Assembly (NCBI RefSeq): GCF_005869225.1
Contig: NZ_SWFP01000003.1
Span: forward strand, 248,001 to 312,000
Length of the DNA: 64,000 nucleotides
DNA from: Dyadobacter bucti
Lineage (GTDB): Bacteria > Bacteroidota > Bacteroidia > Cytophagales > Spirosomataceae
Reading direction: 5' to 3'
The translations under genes and the position numbers were made by a program. Below the pieces are notes generated by a model. It ran no database searches. It was not told the origin of the DNA and worked only from the letters and a program-made list of their open reading frames with translations. The stretch's first letter is position 1; each line of letters begins with the position of its first letter. Shown here piece by piece: positions 8,122-18,000 of this stretch.

Positions 8122-8442
8122 GTGGAAGACAGAGAGCAAATCTACTCCAAAAGGGTCAGGGCAGGAAAACGGACTTACTTCTTCGATGTTCGCTCTACGC
8201 GATCCAACGATTATTATCTTACCATCACCGAAAGTCGTCGTCATCCTCAAGGAGACGGGTTCACGTACGAAAAGCATAAAATGTTTTTGTACAAAGAGGA
8301 CTTTGATAAATTCGTAGATGCTTTGAAAGATGCGGTGGACCATGTGAAAACAGAGTTGATGCCGGAAGTTGACTTCTCTCAGTTCGAAGCCAAAGCCGAC
8401 GAAGTGGATGTAGTAGGAGAGTCGGATCTTAAGTGGGATTAA
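8122..8442 (+). CDS. DUF3276 (PUR-domain-like) nucleic-acid-binding protein
   Basis: A 106-residue small basic/acidic protein of the DUF3276 family, found across Bacteroidota; its fold resembles the PUR-alpha single-strand nucleic-acid-binding domain. The core YSKRVRAGKRTYFFDVRSTR and DYYLTITESRR is fully present, with an acidic C-terminal tail. The start is GTG at 8122 (reads MEDREQIYSKRV), which matches the usual family N-terminus; an in-frame TTG 27 bases upstream would add non-conserved residues, and no ATG is available. A strong terminator follows at 8465-8500. Confidence 0.9.
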   Translation: MEDREQIYSKRVRAGKRTYFFDVRSTRSNDYYLTITESRRHPQGDGFTYEKHKMFLYKEDFDKFVDALKDAVDHVKTELMPEVDFSQFEAKADEVDVVGESDLKWD

Positions 8443-8464
8443 AAAATTTATTTTTTTAACAGGA

Positions 8465-8500
8465 GGCCTTCGCAATGTATTACGAAGGCTTTTGGTTTTT
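8465..8500 (+). terminator. Rho-independent terminator after the DUF3276 gene
   Basis: GCCTTCG (8466-8472) pairs perfectly with CGAAGGC (8483-8489) around a 10-base loop and is followed by TTTTGGTTTTT. Confidence 0.85.
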
Positions 8501-8523
8501 GTATTCGCTAAATGGTAATTTTG
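8491..8523 (+). promoter_or_regulatory. Promoter of ychF
   Basis: TTTG (8491-8494), a 21-base spacer and an exact -7 box TAATTTTG (8516-8523). The -33 box overlaps the T-tract of the preceding terminator. Transcription should begin near 8530, 34 bases before the ATG at 8564. Confidence 0.55.
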
Positions 8524-8563
8524 CAAAAATTATCATTTGCTGTTCACTGCATACCTTTATAAT

Positions 8564-9664
8564 ATGAGTCTTCAATGTGGGATTGTAGGATTGCCAAACG
8601 TCGGGAAATCCACTCTTTTTAATGCTATTTCTACCGGCAAAGCCGAAGCTGCCAATTATCCTTTTTGTACAATAGAGCCCAATGTGGGTGTTGTTACAGT
8701 GCCGGACGAACGTTTAGATACGTTAACTACCCTTGTAAAACCACAGAAAGTCATACCGACGATCATTGAGTTCGTCGATATCGCCGGCCTTGTAAAAGGC
8801 GCAAGCCAGGGGGCGGGTCTGGGGAATAAATTTTTAGCCAATATCCGGGAGGTGGATGCCATTGTTCACGTAGTACGCTGTTTTCAGGATGAAAATGTGG
8901 TGCACGTCGAAGGTCGTGTTGATCCGGTTTTTGATAAAGAAATTATCGATATCGAGCTGCAATTGAAGGATCTGGAATCGGTAGATAAGAAAATACAGCG
9001 TACAGAAAAAGGCGCCAGGGCCGGTGATGCAAAAGCAAAAGCGGAACTGGAGTGGCTGAAAAAATATAAAGAAACACTGGAAGCCGGTAAAAATGCCAGA
9101 AGTCTTCAGATTGATGAAGAAACAAAACAGGCTGTGATCGGAGATCTGCAATTGCTGACTGCCAAACCTGTTTTGTATGTTGCGAATGTGGATGAGGGTT
9201 CAATGCTTACCGGAAATGAATACTCAGAGAAATTGCGGGAAGCTGTGAAGCACGAAGGTGCCGACGTAATTGTACTTTGTGCGGCGATCGAATCTCAGAT
9301 TTCTGAAATTGAAGATCCGGAGGAACATGAAATGTTTTTGAGTGAATACGGTTTGAAAGAATCCGGACTGAGCAAGCTGATCAAAGCTTCTTATTCACTT
9401 TTGAATCTGATCACTTATTTCACGGCTGGAGTGAAAGAAGTAAGAGCATGGACAATTATTCGCGGCTGGAAAGCACCCCAGGCAGCAGGCGTTATTCATA
9501 GTGATTTTGAAAAAGGTTTTATTCGTGCCGAAGTAATCAAAATTGCTGATTATGAACAATATAAAACAGAGGCAGGCGTAAAGGAAGTTGGAAAAATGGC
9601 CGTTGAAGGAAAGGAATATGTAGTTGCCGACGGCGATATCATGCATTTCAGGTTCAATGTATAA
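8564..9664 (+). CDS. ychF: Redox-regulated ribosome-binding ATPase YchF (Obg family)
   Basis: A 366-residue TRAFAC-class P-loop protein that hydrolyses ATP rather than GTP and associates with ribosomes. P-loop GLPNVGKST is at residues 9-17, followed by the [14 protein letters not shown] switch II region. The nucleotide-specificity motif reads NVDE (in VANVDEGS) instead of the GTPase NKxD, which is what gives YchF its ATP preference. A coiled-coil insert lies near residues 125-175 and a C-terminal TGS domain covers the last 85 residues ([15 protein letters not shown]...). ATG 8564 (MSLQCGIVG) is chosen; an upstream ATG at 8537 adds 9 residues not seen in the family. Confidence 0.97.
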   Translation: MSLQCGIVGLPNVGKSTLFNAISTGKAEAANYPFCTIEPNVGVVTVPDERLDTLTTLVKPQKVIPTIIEFVDIAGLVKGASQGAGLGNKFLANIREVDAIVHVVRCFQDENVVHVEGRVDPVFDKEIIDIELQLKDLESVDKKIQRTEKGARAGDAKAKAELEWLKKYKETLEAGKNARSLQIDEETKQAVIGDLQLLTAKPVLYVANVDEGSMLTGNEYSEKLREAVKHEGADVIVLCAAIESQISEIEDPEEHEMFLSEYGLKESGLSKLIKASYSLLNLITYFTAGVKEVRAWTIIRGWKAPQAAGVIHSDFEKGFIRAEVIKIADYEQYKTEAGVKEVGKMAVEGKEYVVADGDIMHFRFNV

Positions 9665-9685
9665 CCCTGAAAATAAATACTACTG

Positions 9686-9723
9686 AAAAAGAGGCGTAGC
9701 TTTAAAAACTACGCCTCTTTTTT
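9686..9723. terminator. Strong bidirectional terminator between ychF and the next gene
   Basis: AAAAAGAGGCGTAG pairs perfectly with CTACGCCTCTTTTT around a short loop (arms 9686-9699 and 9709-9722). The A- and T-flanks let it serve both convergent genes. Confidence 0.9.
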
Positions 9724-9745
9724 GTATAAATCCGCCCGATAATTC

Positions 9746-10129
9746 CTAAAAATCAGCGAGGTCGTTGTGAATGACTTCTCGCAATGTTTTCGCCATCAGA
9801 ATGATAGAATCAACCCGATAGTGCGCTTTGGTCAGAAGGTCGGTGCTGTAACCTTCGTTCAGTAATTGGGAAAAGATCTCTTTCAGATAAAGAAGATCAT
9901 CAATATTTACTGAAAAGTCCTCAACAACATACATCTGAAATCCTCTGTCTTTCCACTCCGGAAAATACAAGACGAGGTAAAAATCCGATTTGACATAAAA
10001 TGATATGACGTGATTATTTTCAAAATCAACCGGCATTTCCTCATGATCTACCAGACAATCAATGATATGACTTTCATCAATAGTGATGGATAAATTAGAA
10101 GTCAGATAAGTTCTGTTAGAAGAGTCCAT
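9746..10129 (-). CDS. Hypothetical protein, 127 residues
   Basis: I do not recognise a family. The protein is acidic, soluble and mixed alpha/beta, with several Asp/Glu-rich strands (ITIDESHIIDCLVDHEE, FYVKSDFYLVLYFPEW) and a helical C-terminus (TKAHYRVDSIILMAKTLREVI). No signal peptide or membrane segment. ATG 10129 leaves an 11-base gap to the upstream DUF5103 gene; an in-frame ATG at 10159 would overlap that gene's end by 19 bases. Probably the second gene of the DUF5103 transcript. The length and the clean stop before a strong terminator support it being real. Confidence 0.65.
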   Translation of the reverse strand: MDSSNRTYLTSNLSITIDESHIIDCLVDHEEMPVDFENNHVISFYVKSDFYLVLYFPEWKDRGFQMYVVEDFSVNIDDLLYLKEIFSQLLNEGYSTDLLTKAHYRVDSIILMAKTLREVIHNDLADF

Positions 10130-10140
10130 GGTTGCGTTTT

Positions 10141-11424
10141 TTAGCGTCTCCGGTTCCATTCCACCGTGCGGTATCCGATTAAAAGATCAGACCGGCCTGC
10201 CGGCGGGCGGTGATAGATTAAAATATCGTAGTCATTTTCTGTTGGTGCATAGTTGCCTTCAATGTAAGCTTCATCGGCTTTTTTATCCGAATTATTAACC
10301 ATAATATAATCATAGTTGATAACACCTTGTTTGATCATTATTTCTGACTCGTAAGCCTTATTATCAACATTGTATGTCATGATATTTCGATCTGTCAGCT
10401 GCCAGAGGTTAAAGGCCCCGTTCACATAAAATGTAGCACCCTGCTCTTCCGGAATGCGCAATGTGAAAAGTACCGGCGTATAATCTGCCTCAATACTTCC
10501 CCTTCCGGATTCGCGCTGATCCACAATGTATTGGCCATTAAAATCATCAATCTGAAGGTAAGACCCCTCAGATCTGGATTTGTCAGGAAAGAGACTCAGC
10601 CTTGTAAATTCATCAGATCTTTCGATCTCATTGATCCCGTAACCCCTGCCGGACAAAGTACGACTGTCGAAATAGCGGAATTCGTTTCCACCGGGAAAAG
10701 TATTTTCAAGGTCAAAAAATATGTATTCCAAAACCTGGTCAAACGGTTTGACATTGGTAGGCTTGAATCCTGAACGTATCTGGTCCCAGCGAAAGTTTTT
10801 TCTCAGAACTACTTTCAGATCCGTTTGCGGTGCGTTCAGCGGATAACCTTTGTAATCGACTGTAAAGTCAATTTGCTGATCGGTAAACTGTTGCTGGATG
10901 CCTTGTGAAAACCGAGCTTTTGCGGTCACATTTACCCTCGTCTCATAAAGCATAAACCTACGGCTCAGAACGGGTTTCCGGTCCCGGTCGGAATACACAT
11001 ATATCACGTAGTTGCCTGAGATTTTTAATCTCGGCAAGTCGAGGCGATAATGAAAATAAGGAACTTTGGTACTGAAAGATTGTTCGCTGTTACTGATCGG
11101 GTACTCGTTAAATTCATAGGTGAACTCGATATCGTTCAGGTTCGATTTCGTCCAGTCCGCATTGCAATGAATGATTTTAGCTCTGTAACCTTCAAACTGA
11201 CCAGAAAGATCATCAAACTCCAGAACTAAAGGAGAAGTACTGTTGAGCGGCTTGATGGGCGGTGTTAGCAATCTCCTGGGGTTTTCCTGGTCGTCAATTG
11301 CCGGGTAAAGCAGAACGGTGTTGATTTTATTGTTGTAAATATAGTCCTCCAACCGAATGTTTTGCCGCTGTGCAATAGCAATGGAATGATACAGGCAAAG
11401 AAATGTCAGGAGTAATGTACGCAT
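10141..11424 (-). CDS. DUF5103 / type IX secretion system plug protein
   Basis: A 427-residue secreted protein with a signal peptide (TLLLTFLCLYHSIAIAQ). It matches the DUF5103 family typical of Bacteroidota, whose Flavobacterium member is the periplasmic Plug that closes the SprA translocon of the type IX secretion system. Family features are the early LEFDDL and YRAKIIHCNADWTKS segments, the SNSEQSFSTKVPYFHYRLDLP strand, and a late EGNYAPTENDYDILIYHRPP region. Other T9SS genes are not in the window, as is normal because these genes are dispersed. The start gives a standard signal peptide. Confidence 0.85.
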   Translation of the reverse strand: MRTLLLTFLCLYHSIAIAQRQNIRLEDYIYNNKINTVLLYPAIDDQENPRRLLTPPIKPLNSTSPLVLEFDDLSGQFEGYRAKIIHCNADWTKSNLNDIEFTYEFNEYPISNSEQSFSTKVPYFHYRLDLPRLKISGNYVIYVYSDRDRKPVLSRRFMLYETRVNVTAKARFSQGIQQQFTDQQIDFTVDYKGYPLNAPQTDLKVVLRKNFRWDQIRSGFKPTNVKPFDQVLEYIFFDLENTFPGGNEFRYFDSRTLSGRGYGINEIERSDEFTRLSLFPDKSRSEGSYLQIDDFNGQYIVDQRESGRGSIEADYTPVLFTLRIPEEQGATFYVNGAFNLWQLTDRNIMTYNVDNKAYESEIMIKQGVINYDYIMVNNSDKKADEAYIEGNYAPTENDYDILIYHRPPAGRSDLLIGYRTVEWNRRR

Positions 11425-11554
11425 AACGGGATATTTTCAATATTAACGTTACTTCGGCTGATAATGTACGTATAGTTCAGGAAAGGTCTTTGTTCATTAT
11501 CAACTATTTTTCTGCATCACTAGCACAACTATGACAGCACGGGCTGGAATTTTT
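11425..11554. other. Gene-free leader region upstream of the DUF5103 gene
   Basis: This first part of a 577-base gap between 11425 and 12001 should hold the DUF5103 promoter, but I see no exact TAnnTTTG box on the minus strand. The rest of the gap is a decayed Uma2 gene. Confidence 0.4.
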
Positions 11555-11935
11555 TAGTCTGAAGAGAATATCTCAAAATGGAAAGAGACGCTGACTACAA
11601 GAGCGAATTCTATCGTGGGAAAATAGTTACTATGGCAGTATGCAGGCATAATCACACTATTCCAGTGATCTGCGTATCCACATACCTGCCAGCTGGCTAT
11701 ATACTTATCCCGACTGGTTGATTATATGCGGAAGAAACGAATATCTTGGCCATAAAAAGGATCACATTATCAACCCATCGGTTATTATTGAAGTACTTTC
11801 GAAAAGTACCTCGGGTTACGTTAAAGGAGAGAGGTTTCCTTGATTCGGAAGCATGTAGCATTTGTGAAGTGATAACTTCGGGCAGCGTTGAACTTACATA
11901 AAGATGACAGATATTTACACAGAAACCGAATCTTA
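11555..11935 (+). pseudogene. Decayed Uma2-family endonuclease gene
   Basis: Conceptual translation in shifting frames recovers successive Uma2 (DUF820, PD-(D/E)xK-fold) signatures. REYLKMERDADYKSEFYRGK and then IVTMA come from 11562 on. After a frameshift and internal deletion near 11660 the reading continues as SDLRIHIPASWLYTYPDW and then LIICG (11664-11738), followed by NPSVIIEVLSKSTSGYVKGERF up to a stop at 11841. A last trace, SVELT and MTDIY, lies around 11885-11920. At least two frameshifts, in-frame stops and a missing middle make it non-functional. Uma2 genes are scattered, often mobile families in this phylum. The fragments quoted are non-contiguous. Confidence 0.85.
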
Positions 11936-11968
11936 TCTTGTTGTGGTGAGCGTCTGCGACTCGGGCAT

Positions 11969-12000
11969 TAAAAAAGGGAACCGTCAGATTCCCTTTTTTA
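11969..12000. terminator. Terminator of the ABC-F gene
   Basis: TAAAAAAGGGAA (11969-11980) pairs perfectly with TTCCCTTTTTTA (11989-12000) around an 8-base loop, directly after the ABC-F stop codon on the minus strand. Confidence 0.85.
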
Positions 12001-12001
12001 A

Positions 12002-13960
12002 TTATTTGCTTTGTAACTCATCAACTTCCAGCATTGCGTTTTCCCAGGAGTCAGTCGCTTTTTCGAGTTTTTGCTTGATGTCGAGATAAAACCGGTTCAG
12101 CTCTGAGAGGGCAGCTTGGTCATTATATATTTTTGGATCAGCCAGTTTTGCCTCTGTTTCGGCTTTGCGGGTTTCCAGGTTGCTGATCGTAGTCTCAAAC
12201 TCCTCAATTTGCTTCTGCGCTTTTTTTAGCCGCTGCGTTTCCTCATTTGAAAACGACTTTCCGTTGGATTTTGGAGCACTACCATTGCTGGCCGGTTGCT
12301 GGCTGCTTTTGGTTTGAGGCGGCGCGCTGCTGACAACTGCTTTATCGCTAACAGCAGAGAGCAGACCTCGCTCCTCTACCCAAATTTCATATTCCTGATA
12401 AGTGCCCGGATATTCCTTGATCTGATGGTCTTCAATATACCAGATCTTATTGGCAATGTTCTCAACAAAATAACGGTCGTGGGAAACGACGATGTAGCTT
12501 CCCTCATATTGCTGCAAAGCCTGTATAAGAATATTTACAGATTGCATGTCCAGGTGGTTGGTAGGCTCATCGAGCAGCAGGAAATTCGCTTGTGATAGCA
12601 ATACTTTTGCAAGAGCTACCCTCGACTTTTCACCTCCCGAAAGAACTTTGATTTTCTTGAAAACATCATCACCGCTAAACAGAAAACAGCCCAAAACAGT
12701 CCGTAATTCAGTTTCTGTTTTATTTGGATTGGCGTATTTAAGCTCTTCTATCAAATTATGCTGAACATTGAGCGATTCCAGCTGGTGCTGTGCATAAAAA
12801 GTAAACGATACATTATGACCGAGTCTTCTTTTTCCTTCGATAGGCTCCGTACCCGCCACGACCCGGAGTACGGTGGATTTACCACGGCCGTTTGCCCCTA
12901 TGAGTGCAATTTTGTCGCCGCGCTCCATACTGATATTGGTATGGTCCAATATCACTTTTTCCCCGTAAGCCTTCGACGCATCTTCCAGCTGGAAAACATG
13001 CCTCCCCGGCTGGGTAGTGAACTGAAAGCGGAAATGAACCTTTGCATTTTCATCAATCACCTGATCCACAACTTCCATTTTATCCAGAGCCTTCACACGG
13101 CTCTGAACCTGCCTGGATTTGGTTGCTTTCGCTTTAAAACGTTCAATAAAACGTTCTGTCTGACGGATCTTTGCCTGTTGGTTTTCATAAGCGCCCCGCT
13201 GAATGTCATTGCGCTGCTCTTTTTCTTCCAGGTAGTAGGAGTAATTTCCAGCGTAATAATTCAGTTTTCCGCCGGATACTTCAACAGTTGTATCGATAGT
13301 ATTATCCAGGAATTGCCTGTCGTGAGAAACGACAATTACGGCCCCTTCGTAACTCTGTACATATTTCTCTACCCACTGGATAGACGGCAAGTCAAGGTGG
13401 TTGGTTGGCTCATCCAGCATGAGTAAAGAAGGCTTTTGCAGCAGAAGTTTAGCAAGCATAACCCGCATGCGCCATCCTCCGGAAAACAATCTTAGGGGTC
13501 TGTGAAGGTCATCGGTAACAAATCCCAGACCCTCCAGAATGGCTTCTGCTTTGGATTGGATAGTATATCCGTCCAATGCTTCAAATTCATCCTGCACTTT
13601 GGCAAGTTTGTCTACCAGGGCGTCGCTATAATTGTGCTCCATGTCATGCAGGATCTTGTCCATTTGAATTTGCAGATGGTTCTGCCTTTCAAATGCCTGC
13701 ATCGCCACGGAAAGAATGGAATCATCACTTTGGTAAGAAAGCAAATCCTGGTTCAAAAATCCGATAGTGCAATCTCCGGCTTTGGAAATATGCCCGCCAT
13801 CCGGCTGGAATTCACCATTGATCATCCGTAGAAGCGTAGACTTTCCGGTTCCGTTGAGACCGATAAGGCCGATTTTTTGTTTTGGCTTTATATGAAGCGA
13901 GGCACTGTCATAAAGTGCGCGGTCGCCAAGAAAGTAGCTGAGGTTCGTAATCGCGATCAT
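12002..13960 (-). CDS. ABC-F family ATPase (Uup-like)
   Basis: A 652-residue cytosolic protein with two ABC cassettes and no membrane domain, as in ribosome-associated ABC-F proteins. Cassette 1: Walker A GLNGTGKST, signature FSGGWRMR, Walker B LLMLDEPTNHLD. Cassette 2: Walker A GANGRGKST, signature LSGGEKSR, Walker B FLLLDEPTNHLD. The linker between them is rich in charged helix (the P-site tRNA-interaction motif region). After a Pro/Ser/Asn-rich stretch near residues 540-570 comes a C-terminal coiled coil like that of Uup. Members act as translation factors at the E site or in recombination; which applies here is not decidable. Diverges from the siroheme gene. Confidence 0.93.
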   Translation of the reverse strand: MIAITNLSYFLGDRALYDSASLHIKPKQKIGLIGLNGTGKSTLLRMINGEFQPDGGHISKAGDCTIGFLNQDLLSYQSDDSILSVAMQAFERQNHLQIQMDKILHDMEHNYSDALVDKLAKVQDEFEALDGYTIQSKAEAILEGLGFVTDDLHRPLRLFSGGWRMRVMLAKLLLQKPSLLMLDEPTNHLDLPSIQWVEKYVQSYEGAVIVVSHDRQFLDNTIDTTVEVSGGKLNYYAGNYSYYLEEKEQRNDIQRGAYENQQAKIRQTERFIERFKAKATKSRQVQSRVKALDKMEVVDQVIDENAKVHFRFQFTTQPGRHVFQLEDASKAYGEKVILDHTNISMERGDKIALIGANGRGKSTVLRVVAGTEPIEGKRRLGHNVSFTFYAQHQLESLNVQHNLIEELKYANPNKTETELRTVLGCFLFSGDDVFKKIKVLSGGEKSRVALAKVLLSQANFLLLDEPTNHLDMQSVNILIQALQQYEGSYIVVSHDRYFVENIANKIWYIEDHQIKEYPGTYQEYEIWVEERGLLSAVSDKAVVSSAPPQTKSSQQPASNGSAPKSNGKSFSNEETQRLKKAQKQIEEFETTISNLETRKAETEAKLADPKIYNDQAALSELNRFYLDIKQKLEKATDSWENAMLEVDELQSK

Positions 13961-13964
13961 ACCG

Positions 13965-13972
13965 CAAAGGTA
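13965..13972 (-). promoter_or_regulatory. Candidate -7 element of the ABC-F gene, near-leaderless
   Basis: Reads TACCTTTG on the minus strand (exact TAnnTTTG) only 4 bases before the ATG, with TTTT 19 bases upstream as a -33 box. It implies a leaderless or nearly leaderless mRNA, a common arrangement in this phylum. Confidence 0.45.
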
Positions 13973-14056
13973 CGGGGAAAGTAGGAGATAGAAAAAGTGT
14001 AATTGTTGGAATAGTTATAAAACGCTCCGGTCACACGTTAATTTTAAGATTTAATG

Positions 14057-14064
14057 TAAATTTG
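14057..14064 (+). promoter_or_regulatory. Candidate -7 element of the siroheme gene
   Basis: TAAATTTG (exact TAnnTTTG) ends 4 bases before the ATG at 14069; no good -33 box is visible. Like the divergent ABC-F promoter it suggests a very short leader. Confidence 0.4.
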
Positions 14065-14068
14065 AGAC

Positions 14069-14656
14069 ATGAACAACCTATTCCCCATATTCCTGAAACT
14101 TGAAAATTTACACACCTTGATCGTTGGCGGCGGGTATGTGGGTCTTGAGAAAATTACCGCGGTCCTGGACAATTCACCAGAAGCAAAAGTGACGCTGGTT
14201 TCGCCTGAAATAAGGAATGAGATACTTAGTCTTGCCACCGGGAATTCACGTATTAATCTAATTAACCGGAAGTTTCAGGAGGAAGATTTTTTGCAAAAAG
14301 ATTTGGTTATTGTCGCGACCAATGACAAGGAAGAAAACAAAAGAATAGCCGCGCTTGCCCGGGCAAAGAACATACTCACGAACGTAGCTGATACGCCGGC
14401 GATCTGCGATTTTTATCTGTCCTCTGTAGTGCGCAAGGGTAATCTCAAAGTGGCTATCTCAACAAATGGCATGTCGCCGACCTTTGCGAAACGTCTTAAA
14501 GAAGTTTTGGGAGAGGCGCTTCCCGATAATCTTGAAACAGCGATGGAACAGCTGAAAGCGGTCAGGGATATGTTGAAGGGCGATTTCGCAAATAAAGTAG
14601 ATGAGCTGAACAGGATCACCTCTGTGTTGATGGAAAAGAAAACGGGAGAGCAATAG
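14069..14656 (+). CDS. Precorrin-2 dehydrogenase / sirohydrochlorin ferrochelatase-like protein
   Basis: A 195-residue homologue of Met8p and of the N-terminal half of CysG, which oxidises precorrin-2 with NAD+ and inserts iron to make siroheme for sulfite or nitrite reductase. The Rossmann motif reads VGGGYVGLEK (about residues 19-28), followed by VTLVSPE. The dimer-domain signature NVADTPAICDFYLSSVVRKG and then LKVAISTNGMSPTFAKRLKE contains the Asp-Ser region used in catalysis. The SAM-dependent uroporphyrinogen methyltransferase half is not fused and is not in the window. Confidence 0.9.
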   Translation: MNNLFPIFLKLENLHTLIVGGGYVGLEKITAVLDNSPEAKVTLVSPEIRNEILSLATGNSRINLINRKFQEEDFLQKDLVIVATNDKEENKRIAALARAKNILTNVADTPAICDFYLSSVVRKGNLKVAISTNGMSPTFAKRLKEVLGEALPDNLETAMEQLKAVRDMLKGDFANKVDELNRITSVLMEKKTGEQ

Positions 14657-14760
14657 AGCCTGTTTTTTGCCATTTATGGAGTTTTATAAGCTATTTATAA
14701 AGAGGGGATTAGGTTTAATCCCAGACGAAAGCCATGATTTAAAACCGCAATAAATCCCTG

Positions 14761-14808
14761 AGCTTCTATGTTTTAAGTAAAAGTATTCGTAAGTTTATTT
14801 GCGCCCCT
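14761..14808 (+). promoter_or_regulatory. Second copy of the promoter-like element shared with 7981-8030
   Basis: Shares TTCTATG, TTTTAAGTAAAA and TTTGCGCCCC in the same order and spacing with the element upstream of DUF3276. TTTATTTG (14794-14801) sits where a -7 box would be. The first susC-like start is 210 bases downstream. Confidence 0.4.
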
Positions 14809-14858
14809 ACAAAATAATCGTTTTTCCGGAATAACATTTATGCACGCCATTGCGTATG

Positions 14859-14878
14859 TTAATGGTATCTTCCATTAA
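14859..14878. repeat. Inverted repeat TTAATGG / CCATTAA upstream of the SusC gene
   Basis: Perfect 7-base arms around a 6-base loop, 140 bases before the susC-like start; it could be an operator or an mRNA leader hairpin. Confidence 0.35.
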
Positions 14879-15017
14879 AATATCCGGAAAGAACTCCATC
14901 TGAATTACCAAGAGAACTTTTCGTTTTTTACTTTGATAATGTGTATTATTGAGTTCAAGAATAACCAGGACTGTTGATTAAAACCCATTAATTTCGAGCT
15001 ATACCTATACTTACAAT

Positions 15018-18000
15018 ATGAATGTTTTTTATCGGATCAGTGGCCTGAGTCGGCTGTTAGTGGTGCTCCTTGGTATATTTTTCCTTTCTAACTTCATTTC
15101 AGATTTTTCTTCATCCGCCACTGCTGCAGACATTGATATTCGCGGTGTGGTCAGGAGTAGTACGGGTGAGCTGCTGATCGGTTCTACCATTCGTGTTAAA
15201 GGTCTCCAGAAAGGAACGGTTACGAATGAAAAGGGTGAATTCGTTTTGCAGGGTGTGAACGAAGGAGCGACTTTGGTGATTTCTATGATTGGTTTTCTTT
15301 CAAAAGAGGTAAAGGCTGCTCGCAGTATTTCCATTGAACTGGTTGAGGATGCGGTAGGCTTGCAGGATGTGGTAGTTACTGGTTTTCAGCAAATTGACAA
15401 GAATAAGTTTACCGGATCGGCAGTTACCTTGAAGTCGGATGATGTAAAGATAGATGGTTTGCCAGATGTAAGCCGGATGCTGGAAGGCCGGGCAGCCGGT
15501 GTGTCTATTCAGAACGTATCCGGGACGTTTGGTGCGGCCCCTAAGGTCCGTATCCGGGGGGCAACTTCTTTGAATGGCGATAACAAGCCGTTGTGGGTGG
15601 TGGACGGCGTTGTACTTGAGGATATTGTTAACATTTCCAACGATCAGCTTTCCAGCGGTGATCCCAATACTTTACTCGGTTCGGCAGTGGCGGGGCTCAA
15701 TCCCAACGACATTGAAACATTTGATATATTAAAAGACGCGGCGGCGGCAGCTTTGTATGGTGCGCGTGCCATGAATGGGGTGATTGTAATTACCACCAAA
15801 AAAGGCAAAAGCGGAAAACCTGTTATTTCTTATTCGGGCAATTTCAGCAGCCAGTTAAAACCTTCTTACCGGAATTTCAACATCATGAATTCGGCCCAGC
15901 AAATGTCGGTTCTGGGAGAACTGGAAAGAAAAGGGCATCTTAACTCTAATATTCTCGACCAGCCGGATTTTGGGGTTTATGGTAAATACTACAACTCATT
16001 ATTCGGCGACAGTCAGGGCGAGTTTCCGGTCATCAATACCCCCGAAGCCAAGAAGAATTACCTCTTAAGATACGCGAAGGCCAATACTGACTGGTTTGAC
16101 GTACTTTTCAAGCAGAACTTTATCCAGGAACATTCGCTAAGTATTTCGTTTGGTACCGACAAATCCCAATCTTATTTTTCGACGAGTTATCTCAACGACA
16201 ATGGCTGGACGATCGCTGATAAAGTAAGTCGTTATACCCTGAACTTTCGCAACAATTATAAGCTTTCCGATCGAGTATCTCTCGGTTTCTCAACGCTTGC
16301 GTCCATCAGGAGGCAGCAGGTACCGGGTTCGCTTAGCAGGAGGAGCAACCCCGTTGAAGGAAAGTTTGACAGGGATTTTGATATAAACCCTTTTAGCTAC
16401 GCCTTGAATACGAGCCGGACGCTGACTGCGTATGATGAGAACGGCAACCTTGAATTTTTCCGCAGGAACTTCGCCCCCTTCAATATCATTTCGGAGCTAG
16501 AGAATAACAAGATCAACCTTAACCTTGCTGATATACGTTTACAGGGCGATTTTTCTTACAAAATCACCGAGCACCTGACATATGACTTCCTCGGTGCTTT
16601 GAGATATATCCAGACTGGCAGGGAGCACAGGATTACCGAGCATTCCAATATGGCCAATGCCTACCGAGCGGCAGATAATGCTACGGTCGCAAATCTGAAT
16701 AAATTTCTCTACCGGGATCCTGACGATCCCAACGCTTTCCCAGTCGTAGTTTTACCAAGCGGAGGTTTTTACAACCGGAACGAAGATCAGATGATGTTTT
16801 ACAATGTCCGGAATAACCTCAGATACAACCGGACTTTTAAGGAAAGGCACGCTGTTAATCTTCTTGCAGGGCAGGAAGTCAAGTTTACCAACAGACAAAA
16901 TTCGAATAACACCGGTTATGGTTTTCAATACGATCAGGGCGGTACACCTTTTATAGATTACAGGATTCTTAAACAAACCATTGAGTCCAATTTTGCCTAC
17001 TATGGAATGCGGGAAGATTATGAGCGGTTCGCGGCTTTTTACGGTAGTGCGGGTTACACGCTGGACGATAAATACAACTTTACGGCCTACCTGCGCTATG
17101 ATGGATCCAATGGTTTTGGTAAATCGGCCATCGCGCGTTGGCTGCCGACGTATACAGTGGCAGGCTCCTGGAATTTTGACCGGGAAAATTTTATCAAGAG
17201 ATTTTCATGGTTGAGTATGGGGCGCCTCCGGGCCAGCTATGGTTTGTCGGCGGATACGGGGCCAGCAACCAATTCCGCTGTACTGTTTCAGAGTATTGTA
17301 ACCAGGAGGCCATTCGCCGATGAAAAGGAATCTGCCATCCAGCTCGCATCTCTTGAAAACACGGAACTGACCTGGGAAAAACTGTACAGTGGTAATGTCG
17401 GTCTGGATCTTGGTTTTTTGGCCAACCGTGCGAACATCTCCATTGATGGCTACATCCGTAACAGTTTTGATCTGATAGACGTAATCAGGACTTCCGGCAT
17501 TGGCGGTCAGATTTATAAGGTGGCCAATTACGCGGATATGGAATCACATGGCGTGGACGTTTCATTAAATGGTGTGATTTTCAAAAATAAAGACTGGGAT
17601 TTACGCTCAACCCTCAATTTTGGCTATGCCAGAACGCTGATTACTAATGTGGATAACAGTCCGGGTATTTTTGACCTGGTCAAAGCGGAAGGCGCAAATA
17701 TTCAGGGACGTCCTGTCCGCAGCTTGTTTTCAATTGACTACCGGGCTTTAAATCCCAAGACGGGTGTGCCGATCTTTCTAAATGAAAATGGGGAAGTTAG
17801 TTCGGATGTATATCTTCAGGATCAGAATATAAGCTATCTGAAATATGAAGGGCCGGTGGATCCTCCGTTTACTGGCGGGTTCAACAACACACTGACCTAT
17901 AAGAATCTGTCGTTGAATGTCCTGTTTACTGCTCAGGCAGGGAATAAAATCAGATTGAACCCATTATACAGAGGAGCTTTCAGTGATCTCGATGCAATGC

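Larger units (their letters stand above)
14657..15017. other. 361-base intergenic region before the first SusCD operon
   Basis: No gene seen. It contains a copy of the 48-base promoter-like element (14761-14808), an inverted repeat TTAATGG-N6-CCATTAA (14859-14865, 14872-14878), and two TCCGGA palindromes (14826-14831 and about 14883). No sigma/anti-sigma (FecI/FecR-type) gene is present. Confidence 0.5.

Noticed and set aside
12758..13426. 222-codon open frame on the plus strand inside the ABC-F gene
   Set aside because: Lies fully opposite a complete, motif-rich ABC-F coding region and shows no protein-like pattern.
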